5,181 nucleotides of DNA from Clostridiales bacterium. Lineage in GTDB: Bacteria > Bacillota > Clostridia > Oscillospirales > Acutalibacteraceae. Each line of letters opens with the position of its first letter. Positions within the stretch are counted from its first letter, which is position 1. The notes below the pieces were generated by a model, which was not told where the DNA came from, did not search any database, and saw only the letters and a list, made by a program, of their open reading frames with translations. Below, piece by piece: positions 1 to 5,181 of the stretch. The stretch lies in assembly GCA_012511485.1 (NCBI GenBank), contig JAAZFZ010000165.1, positions 1-5,181 of the forward strand, in the 5' to 3' direction. The translations under genes and the position numbers were made by a program.

Positions 1-1038
1 AACTCATCGCTTATGGATATGCTCAAGGTCGCGGCAATCCTGAAGGATAAGACCGTCAGACCTTCTGTCAGCCTTTCAATTGCACCCGGCTCAAAGCAGG
101 TACTAAACATGATTGCACGAAACGGTGCGCTTGCCGACTTGATAGGCGCAGGAGCAAGGATTCTCGAATCCGCCTGCGGGCCGTGCATAGGCATGGGTCA
201 GTCACCAAATTCAAAGGGCATCTCATTACGAACCTTTAACAGAAACTTTGAGGGCCGCTCAGGCACTGCTGATGCAGGCATTTACCTTATCAGCCCGGAG
301 GTTGCGGCTGCCTCTGCACTAACCGGAGTTCTAACCGACCCCAGAGAGCTCGGTGAAGCGCCTGTTATCGAAATGCCGGATGAATTCCTTATTAACGACA
401 ATATGATTGAAATGCCCGCATCACCGCAGGAGGCAGAGAATGTTGAAATAATATACGGTCCGAACATCAAGCCCTTCCCCGCCAGCAGTGAAATGCCGGA
501 AAACATCACTGCAAAAGCCGTTTTGAAAGTCGGCGACAATATTACAACCGACCATATCATGCCAGCCGGTGCAAAGATACTCCCCTACCGTTCAAACATC
601 CCTTATCTTTCAAAATTCTGTTTCAGGCAGTGCGACGAGGATTTTGCCGAGCACTGCAAGCAGGCAGGAAACGGTATAATTATTGGCGGAGCGAACTACG
701 GTCAGGGCTCTTCGAGAGAGCATGCCGCTCTTGTACCTCTTTATTTAGGAATTAAGAGCGTTATTACAAAATCCTTTGCAAGAATCCATCTTGCTAATCT
801 TGTCAATGCCGGAATCATCCCGCTGACCTTCGCTCAAGCCGCAGATTACGAGAAAATCAGCGTCGGTGATGAGCTGTGCCTTGAAAAAATCAGGGAGCTT
901 TTGGAAGGCGGCAAGCCAGTTTATCTGACAAATGCTACAAAGGGCGAAAAGTATAAGCTTTGCTATGAACTTTCCAAAAGGCAGATAAAAATTCTCACTG
1001 CCGGAGGGCTTCTCAATTACACCAAGCTCAACGGATAG
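1..1038 (+). CDS. acn: Aconitate hydratase (aconitase), C-terminal 345 residues; 5' end outside window
   Basis: Cytosolic 4Fe-4S enzyme that isomerises citrate to isocitrate through cis-aconitate. The frame is open from base 1, so the ATG at 13 is internal. The first visible residues, NSS, match the end of the family CTNSS motif, which puts the first cluster-ligand cysteine just two codons outside the window. Counting from base 1, the other two cluster ligands are C59 and C62 in SACGPC. Substrate arginines R81 and R86 lie in NRNFEGR. A linker follows at about 130-165, then the swivel domain with TTDHIMPAG (D184, H185) and the catalytic loop GQGSSREH (S237, S238, R239). R197 is probably the counterpart of pig aconitase R580. 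The compact linker and the IMPAG swivel motif suggest the short monomeric bacterial family of roughly 640 residues, so about half is missing on the left. No frameshift is visible. It is followed after 22 nt by the LRR lipoprotein gene and probably shares its transcript. The family is certain; the subfamily is less so. Confidence 0.96.
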   Translation, partial: NSSLMDMLKVAAILKDKTVRPSVSLSIAPGSKQVLNMIARNGALADLIGAGARILESACGPCIGMGQSPNSKGISLRTFNRNFEGRSGTADAGIYLISPEVAAASALTGVLTDPRELGEAPVIEMPDEFLINDNMIEMPASPQEAENVEIIYGPNIKPFPASSEMPENITAKAVLKVGDNITTDHIMPAGAKILPYRSNIPYLSKFCFRQCDEDFAEHCKQAGNGIIIGGANYGQGSSREHAALVPLYLGIKSVITKSFARIHLANLVNAGIIPLTFAQAADYEKISVGDELCLEKIRELLEGGKPVYLTNATKGEKYKLCYELSKRQIKILTAGGLLNYTKLNG

Positions 1039-1050
1039 TGCTATTTATTC

Positions 1051-1055
1051 GGAGG
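1051..1055 (+). promoter_or_regulatory. Ribosome binding site of the LRR lipoprotein gene
   Basis: GGAGG, five bases before the ATG at 1061. It lies in the 22-nt gap after the aconitase stop. That gap is too short for a full promoter, which supports read-through from the aconitase gene. Confidence 0.85.
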
Positions 1056-1060
1056 CTGTT

Positions 1061-1126
1061 ATGAACACTCTCAGGAAAATATCGGCTGTTCTGATTATTA
1101 TCGGTACACTGTTTGCGTTAAGCTCC
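1061..1126 (+). other. Type II (lipoprotein) signal peptide, residues 1-22
   Basis: Short positive N-region, then the hydrophobic core AVLIIIGTLFAL, then LSS before C23 (codon 1127-1129). This fits the lipobox consensus for signal peptidase II. The stretch after the cysteine (SGAPDPEE) is polar, as expected for a lipoprotein tether. Confidence 0.85.
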
Positions 1127-1759
1127 TGTTCCGGGGCTCCTGACCCGGAGGAGCTTATCAGTGCAGAGTTGATTACAAGCGAGTCAAATGAACAGTTTGA
1201 ATATAAGATTTATAAAAACTTTGCGATTGTTACACAATATATCGGGCAGAATGCAAAGATAGAAATACCCGAAAAACTCGGTGGTAAAACCGTCAGGGGC
1301 ATTGGCAGCTATGCTTTTTATGTGAATGACACTGTTGAGTCGATTACCATTCCGGGGACTGTTGTTTCAATCGGTGATTCGGCCTTTTGGGGCTGCACAT
1401 CCATTAAAATCATCGAAATTCCCGAAAGTGTTAAGGTAATTGAGGCAAATGCTTTCAGAAACTGCGCCGGCCTGCAGATGGTGAAAATGGCTCCTGAGGG
1501 AGTTACAAAAATCGGCAATGACTGCTTTGAATTCTGCACTGCTCTGACAAGCGTGGATATTCCCGAAACAGTCACTCAAATCGGAGACAATGCATTTCTC
1601 GGCTGCATTGCTTTGAAAAACATTACTATTCCTTCCGGCGTCGCTCAAATCGGGAACTCCGCTTTCGCCAATTGCCCGGAGCTGGTGCTAAAGGTAGTCA
1701 GGAATTCTTACGGCAATAATTATGCAAATGAAAACGGTCTGTCTTTCATTGCATCATAA
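1061..1759 (+). CDS. BspA-type leucine-rich-repeat lipoprotein (LRR_5 repeats), 232 aa
   Basis: Predicted exported, lipid-anchored protein of unknown function. A basic N-terminus (R5, K6) precedes a hydrophobic stretch at about 8-20 and the lipobox LSSC, with C23 as the expected lipidated residue. The mature chain would be about 210 residues. After a unique region at about 24-66 come BspA/Treponema-type LRRs of 22-24 residues, with the pattern I-x-IP-x-x-V-x-x-IG-x-x-AF-x-x-C-x-x-L. They begin near 67, 95, 118, 141, 165 and 188. Residues 210-232, containing SYGNNYANENG, resemble the terminal segment usual in this family. Such repeats form a beta-solenoid, and larger relatives bind host or surface ligands; nothing here shows a ligand. 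The start at 1061 is supported by GGAGG and the signal peptide. It is separated by 22 nt from aconitase and 16 nt from isocitrate dehydrogenase, an unexpected place for a surface protein. Repeat family and export are well supported; the role is not known. Confidence 0.9.
   Translation: MNTLRKISAVLIIIGTLFALSSCSGAPDPEELISAELITSESNEQFEYKIYKNFAIVTQYIGQNAKIEIPEKLGGKTVRGIGSYAFYVNDTVESITIPGTVVSIGDSAFWGCTSIKIIEIPESVKVIEANAFRNCAGLQMVKMAPEGVTKIGNDCFEFCTALTSVDIPETVTQIGDNAFLGCIALKNITIPSGVAQIGNSAFANCPELVLKVVRNSYGNNYANENGLSFIAS
1259..1687 (+). repeat. Tandem LRR_5 protein repeats, about six units
   Basis: Codes for residues 67-209 of the lipoprotein. The first unit is irregular (67-94) and the next five are 22-24 residues long (95-117, 118-140, 141-164, 165-187, 188-209). 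Nearly every regular unit keeps I-x-IP at the start, IG or IE in the middle, and AF-x-x-C near the end. The unit at 141-164 is the most divergent (KMAPEG and CFEFC). The repeats are clear in protein but diverged in DNA, so they are old duplications rather than a recent slippage array. Confidence 0.85.
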
Positions 1760-1764
1760 TATTT

Positions 1765-1769
1765 GGAGG
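1765..1769 (+). promoter_or_regulatory. Ribosome binding site deciding the isocitrate dehydrogenase start
   Basis: GGAGG six bases before the ATG at 1776. The same frame is open further upstream to an ATG at 1722, but that start lies inside the LRR gene and has no such site. The 1776 start is therefore preferred. Confidence 0.88.
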
Positions 1770-1775
1770 TTGAAA

Positions 1776-2942
1776 ATGACTAAGGCAGAAATAAAAAATG
1801 CGGTTGACAAATTTGAAGCCCTTGCAATTGCCCAGCAGGAAAGGTCTGAAAGAATTAAGGCTCAGGGTGATTTTATTGATTACTCAAGACTTGATAAAAT
1901 TATTATCGGCGTTTGCGGCGGCGACGGAATCGGACCTATTATCACAAAGGAATCGGCACGGGTTCTTGAATATATACTCAGTGAAAAGGCAAAGAGCGGC
2001 AAAATCGAATTCAAGGTCATTGACGGGCTGACAATTGAAAATAGAGTGAAAGCCAACAAAGCAATTCCCGACGATGTGCTAGAGGAGCTTAAATCCTGCC
2101 ATGTTATCTTAAAAGGGCCGACAACAACTCCCCAGGCGGGTGACCCGTGGCCGAATATAGAGAGTGCAAATGTTGCAATGCGAAAGGCTCTTGACCTATT
2201 TGCAAACCTTCGCCCGGTAAAGGTTCCCGAGGAGGGCATTGACTGGACATTTTTCCGTGAGAACACTGAGGGAGCCTATGCAGTTGGCTCAATGGGCGTG
2301 AATGTGACCGAGGACCTTGCAATGGACTTTGTTGTTGCTACAACAGAAGGCTGCGAAAGGATTGCACGCCTTGCCTATGAATACGCCAGAAGGAACAACA
2401 AGGGCAGAGTTTCCATAATCACAAAAGCCAATGTCATTAAGACTACCGACGGTAAGTTCCTCAACATCCGCAAAAATGTCGGCAAGGAATATCCCGAAAT
2501 AATTACGGACGAATGGTATATAGACATACTCACCGCAAAGCTTATTGATAAAAAGAGAAGGGCCGATTTTAAGGTTCTTGTTCTGCCAAACCTTTACGGC
2601 GATATCATCACTGATGAAGCAGCCGAATTCCAGGGAGGCGTCGGCACTGCGGGCAGTGCGAATATAGGCAAAAAATATGCTATGTTTGAGGCTATCCACG
2701 GTTCTGCTCCCCGAATGATTCGTGAAGGCAGGGGTCAATTTGCAGCCCCGTGTTCAATGCTCAGGGCAACAGTAATGCTCCTGTCGCATATCGGTGAGCA
2801 GGAAAAAGCTGATTTGCTTGAAAGAGCTCTGGATATTTGTATGTATGAGGAAAAGAAGCTTCATATTACAGGCCGTCAGGACGGCTGCACCTGCTCGGAA
2901 TTCGGTGATTATGTAATGCAAACCGTAAAATCTCTGTCATAA
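1776..2942 (+). CDS. Isocitrate dehydrogenase (isocitrate/isopropylmalate dehydrogenase family), 388 aa
   Basis: Beta-decarboxylating dehydrogenase expected to oxidise isocitrate to 2-oxoglutarate and CO2 with NAD or NADP, in the cytosol. A helical extension of about 40 residues comes before the nucleotide-fold start (IIIGVCGGDGIGP, 42-54). Substrate residues align with E. coli Icd: S130, N132 and R136 (SANVAMR), R146 (LRPVK), R161 and Y168 (RENTEGAY), K217 and N219 (TKANVIK). Metal-binding aspartates are D250, D276 and D280 (GDIITD). The cofactor segment HGSAPRM (308-314) has R313-M314 where NADP enzymes such as E. coli Icd have Lys-Tyr and NAD enzymes usually have Asp-Ile, so the cofactor cannot be read off. 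Aconitase two genes upstream strongly favours isocitrate over 3-isopropylmalate or homoisocitrate, since no leucine or lysine pathway gene is present. Full length, no frameshift. It is the last gene before a strong hairpin terminator. Confidence 0.92.
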   Translation: MTKAEIKNAVDKFEALAIAQQERSERIKAQGDFIDYSRLDKIIIGVCGGDGIGPIITKESARVLEYILSEKAKSGKIEFKVIDGLTIENRVKANKAIPDDVLEELKSCHVILKGPTTTPQAGDPWPNIESANVAMRKALDLFANLRPVKVPEEGIDWTFFRENTEGAYAVGSMGVNVTEDLAMDFVVATTEGCERIARLAYEYARRNNKGRVSIITKANVIKTTDGKFLNIRKNVGKEYPEIITDEWYIDILTAKLIDKKRRADFKVLVLPNLYGDIITDEAAEFQGGVGTAGSANIGKKYAMFEAIHGSAPRMIREGRGQFAAPCSMLRATVMLLSHIGEQEKADLLERALDICMYEEKKLHITGRQDGCTCSEFGDYVMQTVKSLS

Positions 2943-2961
2943 AAAACACAGAATAAATATC

Positions 2962-2992
2962 AAAGCCCGACCAGTATTTCGGTCGGGCTTTT
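2962..2992. terminator. Shared bidirectional intrinsic terminator between convergent genes
   Basis: An 11-bp perfect stem, AAAGCCCGACC (2962-2972) with GGTCGGGCTTT (2981-2991), and the 8-nt loop AGTATTTC. On the + strand it ends in TTTT. On the - strand the stem ends in TTT and runs into the AT-rich GATATTTATT. It starts 20 nt after the isocitrate dehydrogenase stop and lies 21 nt from the glnN stop, so it is placed to end both convergent transcripts. The T-runs are short, so efficiency may differ by direction. Confidence 0.88.
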
Positions 2993-3012
2993 AAAATTAC
3001 GGGAAATGCGTA

Positions 3013-5100
3013 TCATATGTCGAACATAAGCTGCCTGTAAGTCGGGTATGGCCAATGTTTGGATGACACAACGGTTTCAAGAGCATCTGCAGCCTGCCTG
3101 ACGGAATTCATCGTTTCCAGTACCGTTTGGGCAAAAAACTTTGCGCACTCACCCAGATTTGTAATACGCTTTGCATCCATTAGGTCTTTTTCAAGCTTTA
3201 GCTGGTTATTATAAAGGCATTCGCAAAGCTGTGAGATTTCAGCTGTGAGTCTTGTTTCGTATTCGACGGATATATCCGAACAAAGTGATTTTTTGTTAAG
3301 TGCAGCTACGGCAAGCTCATTTGAGTATGCAACGCATGCTGGCAAAATATCCCTCTTAACCATGTCAAGCATAGTGTTAGATTCAATTGTCAAAACCTTG
3401 ATATAGTTATCGGTCAGAACCTCACATCTGGATTCTACTTCTGCCTTTGTGTAAATATTGTGCTTTTTAAAAAGGTCAATATTCTTCTGCGCTTTGAAAA
3501 GCGGAAGAGCATCGGCAGTATTTCTCAGGTTGAGAAGCCCGCGTTCCTCAGCTTTCTTTGTCCATTCTGAGGAATATCCGTCGCCATTGTAGATAATCTT
3601 CTTATGGTTTTTATAGGTATCTGCTATAATATTGTGTATTTCGTTTTCAAAATCTTCGGCTTTTTCAAGCCTTGTTGCAAACAAAGAAAGCTCCTCGGCA
3701 ACAACGGTATTAAGAATAATATTCGTACAGGATATTGAGGCTGAAGAGCCGAGCATACGGAACTCAAACTTATTGCCGGTAAAGGCAAAAGGTGATGTTC
3801 TGTTTCTATCCGATGTATCTCTTGGGATATGAGGTATTACCGGAGCGCCGACATGGATATTGCCTACTGATTTCTTAAAATATGTTGTTCCTTTTTCAAT
3901 TGATTCAAGAATATCCGTCAGCTCATCGCCGAGGAAAATTGAAATGATTGCCGGTGGTGCCTCGTTGCCGCCTAGTCTATGGTCATTGCCGGCACTTGCA
4001 ACCGAAACTCTAAGAAGGTCTGCATATTCATCCACAGCCTTGAGCACTGCGCAAAGGAATATAAGAAACTGCATATTATCTTCAGGTGAATTGCCCGGCT
4101 CAAAGAGATTAAAACCTGTGTCGGTTGAAAGGGACCAGTTATTATGCTTGCCGCTACCGTTAACACCCTCAAAGGGTTTTTCATGAAGCAGGCAGGCAAG
4201 GTCATGCCTCTCTGCAACCTTTTTCATAATCTCCATTGTCAGCTGATTGTGGTCGCAGCCGATATTTGTTGTTGTGTAAATCGGGGCAAGCTCATGCTGA
4301 CCGGGAGCAACCTCATTATGTTCGGTCTTGGCGGCTATGCCCAGCTTCCACAGCTCCTCATCAAGGTCATCCATAAATGATTTGACCCTAGTTTTTATGT
4401 TGCCGAAATAATGGTCCTCAAGCTCCTGCCCTTTCGGGGATTTAGCGCCGAAAAGCGTTCTGCCACATAGCTTGAGGTCGCTGCGCTTTTCATAGAGCTT
4501 TTTGTCAATAAGAAAGTATTCCTGCTCGGCACCGACAGTTGTGAGAACTCTTTTAACATCCTTGCCAAAGAGCTTTAATATCCTCATTGCCTGCTTCCCG
4601 ATAACATCCATGGAGCGCAGCAGCGGGGTCTTTTTATCAAGCACCTCACCGCTGTAGGAGCAAAATGCAGTCGGAATGCACAGTGTTTTTTCCTTTATAA
4701 ATGCATATGAAGTCGGATCCCAGGCTGTATATCCCCTTGCCTCAAATGTAGCACGAAGCCCGCCGGACGGTAAGGATGAGGCGTCGGGCTCACCCCTTAT
4801 TAGAGATTTGCCCGAAAACTGCATGATTACACCTCCGTCATCTGTAGGCTCAATAAAACTGTCATGCTTTTCAGCAGTGATGCCAGTCATTGGCTGGAAC
4901 CAGTGTGTGAAATGAGTTGCACCCTTTTCAATTGCCCAGTCCTTCATGGCGTTAGCGACGGCATTTGCGATATCAATATCAAGACGGTTTCCCCTCTCAA
5001 CTGATTTTTTCAGTGCCTTATATACATCATTGGGCAGTTTATCTCGCATAACCGTATCGTTAAAAACCATGCATCCGAACATTTCCGGAACTCTGCTCAT
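3013..5100 (-). CDS. glnN: Type III glutamine synthetase GlnN, 695 aa
   Basis: ATP-dependent ligation of ammonium to glutamate, giving glutamine; the main ammonium assimilation step. Known members of this family are cytosolic dodecamers. The length and order fit GSIII: an N-terminal domain at about 1-150 with the family signature ATHFTHWFQPMTGITAEKHD (61-80), a catalytic core at about 160-470, and a GSIII-specific C-terminal helical domain at about 490-695. Active-site motifs are GAEQEYF (E192, E194), EVAPGQHE (263-270), NGSGKHNNWS (H319), NDHRLGGNEAPP (R375) and NKFEFRMLGSS (E446, R448). The ATG at 5100 is chosen. An adjacent in-frame TTG at 5103 would add one residue and is closer to the ribosome binding site, so it cannot be excluded. 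The stop is TGA at 3013-3015. GSIII lacks the adenylylation control of enteric GSI. Control here probably acts on transcription, since a terminator sits directly before the ribosome binding site. It converges on the acn-idh group, which makes its carbon precursor. Confidence 0.97.
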   Translation of the reverse strand: MSRVPEMFGCMVFNDTVMRDKLPNDVYKALKKSVERGNRLDIDIANAVANAMKDWAIEKGATHFTHWFQPMTGITAEKHDSFIEPTDDGGVIMQFSGKSLIRGEPDASSLPSGGLRATFEARGYTAWDPTSYAFIKEKTLCIPTAFCSYSGEVLDKKTPLLRSMDVIGKQAMRILKLFGKDVKRVLTTVGAEQEYFLIDKKLYEKRSDLKLCGRTLFGAKSPKGQELEDHYFGNIKTRVKSFMDDLDEELWKLGIAAKTEHNEVAPGQHELAPIYTTTNIGCDHNQLTMEIMKKVAERHDLACLLHEKPFEGVNGSGKHNNWSLSTDTGFNLFEPGNSPEDNMQFLIFLCAVLKAVDEYADLLRVSVASAGNDHRLGGNEAPPAIISIFLGDELTDILESIEKGTTYFKKSVGNIHVGAPVIPHIPRDTSDRNRTSPFAFTGNKFEFRMLGSSASISCTNIILNTVVAEELSLFATRLEKAEDFENEIHNIIADTYKNHKKIIYNGDGYSSEWTKKAEERGLLNLRNTADALPLFKAQKNIDLFKKHNIYTKAEVESRCEVLTDNYIKVLTIESNTMLDMVKRDILPACVAYSNELAVAALNKKSLCSDISVEYETRLTAEISQLCECLYNNQLKLEKDLMDAKRITNLGECAKFFAQTVLETMNSVRQAADALETVVSSKHWPYPTYRQLMFDI

Positions 5101-5109
5101 CAATAATCA

Positions 5110-5116
5110 TCCTTTC
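5110..5116 (-). promoter_or_regulatory. Ribosome binding site of glnN
   Basis: GAAAGGA on the - strand, 9 nt before the ATG at 5100 and 6 nt before the alternative TTG at 5103. It directly follows the T-run of the leader terminator. An out-of-frame ATG overlaps its end at 5110-5108 and is not used by glnN. Confidence 0.75.
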
Positions 5117-5156
5117 AAAAAAGCAGACACTGCAAGCATTTGCTTACAGCGCCTGC
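5117..5156 (-). terminator. Intrinsic terminator in the glnN leader, likely attenuator
   Basis: Read on the - strand, GCAGGCGCTGTAAGC (5156-5142) pairs with GCTTGCAGTGTCTGC (5137-5123). This gives 15 pairs, three of them G-U wobbles, closed by the 4-nt loop AAAT and followed at once by TTTTTT (5122-5117). The form is that of a Rho-independent terminator acting only on the - strand; there is no T-run on the + side. The glnN ribosome binding site starts at the next base, so no promoter fits between. Any glnN message must pass through this element, which points to attenuation or antitermination control. The structure is directly visible; the regulatory role is inferred. Confidence 0.85.
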
Positions 5157-5160
5157 GCTG
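5147..5160 (-). promoter_or_regulatory. Short hairpin overlapping the terminator 5' arm, candidate antiterminator
   Basis: On the - strand CAGCG-CAGG-CGCTG forms a perfect 5-bp stem with a 4-nt loop. It uses ten bases of the terminator 5' arm (5156-5147), so the two structures cannot coexist. It is transcribed first and could fold first. Alone it is weaker than the 15-pair terminator and would need a protein or other ligand to hold it. It may also be only a by-product of the GC-rich arm. Confidence 0.45.
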
Positions 5161-5168
5161 ACATTGTT

Positions 5169-5174
5169 AATATA
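5169..5174 (-). promoter_or_regulatory. Possible -10 box for glnN
   Basis: TATATT on the - strand matches the sigma-A -10 consensus at five of six bases. A start about 7 nt downstream would begin the message near 5162, just before the small hairpin. The matching -35 box would lie outside the window, so this is a weak call. The true promoter may be further upstream. Confidence 0.25.
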
Positions 5175-5181
5175 CACCCAT

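Noticed and set aside
13..15. ATG as the start of the aconitase gene
   Set aside because: The frame is open to base 1 and the preceding codons encode NSSL, the continuation of the conserved CTNSS motif. The gene starts well outside the window.
1722..1775. Longer isocitrate dehydrogenase start at 1722, inside the LRR gene
   Set aside because: No ribosome binding site, overlaps the LRR coding end in another frame, and the added 18 residues look like LRR-gene frame shadow. The ATG at 1776 has GGAGG at ideal spacing.
2289..2738. 149-codon open frame on the - strand
   Set aside because: Lies wholly inside the conserved isocitrate dehydrogenase gene, with no recognisable family. Judged an antisense shadow, as are the other opposite-strand frames in this window.
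3860..4186. 108-codon open frame on the + strand inside glnN
   Set aside because: Fully overlaps the catalytic core of glnN, and its translation has no recognisable domain.
5131..5148. GlnR/TnrA-like operator within TGTAAGC...GCTTGCA
   Set aside because: The consensus TGTNA-N7-TNACA is not met: spacing is 8 and the right half is TTGCA rather than TNACA. The dyad is better explained as the inner part of the terminator stem with its T6 tail.
5101..5181. T-box or glutamine riboswitch in the glnN leader
   Set aside because: No TGGNACC T-box sequence before the terminator and no recognisable glutamine riboswitch core in the 81 bases available. An aptamer beyond the window edge cannot be excluded.

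Overview
The window looks like chromosomal DNA of an anaerobic Firmicute, probably a Clostridia or Ruminococcaceae-like gut bacterium. This is inferred from three things: strong GGAGG ribosome binding sites, a clostridial-style single-chain aconitase, and a full-length type III glutamine synthetase. I see no mobile element, CRISPR array, rRNA or tRNA, and coding density is high. The species cannot be fixed from this sequence.

Layout: positions 1-2942 (+ strand) hold three closely spaced genes. They are the C-terminal half of an aconitate hydratase (1-1038, running in from the left), a small BspA-type leucine-rich-repeat lipoprotein (1061-1759), and an isocitrate dehydrogenase-family enzyme (1776-2942). 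The gaps are 22 and 16 nt, each with a clear Shine-Dalgarno, so the genes are probably co-transcribed. A symmetric hairpin at 2962-2992 separates this group from a convergent gene. That gene, on the - strand at 3013-5100, encodes type III glutamine synthetase GlnN. The last 81 bases (5101-5181) are the glnN leader. It holds a long hairpin with a run of six T, directly against the glnN ribosome binding site.

Metabolic logic: aconitase and isocitrate dehydrogenase form the oxidative arm that turns citrate into 2-oxoglutarate, the carbon skeleton for glutamate. Glutamine synthetase then converts glutamate and ammonium to glutamine. The window therefore joins 2-oxoglutarate supply and ammonium assimilation, encoded convergently.

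The most interesting points are: (1) an intrinsic terminator in the glnN leader with no room for a promoter between it and the ribosome binding site, which implies transcription attenuation; (2) a smaller hairpin that competes for its 5' arm; (3) a surface-type LRR lipoprotein gene set between two cytosolic TCA-cycle genes; and (4) atypical residues in the cofactor pocket of the isocitrate dehydrogenase.
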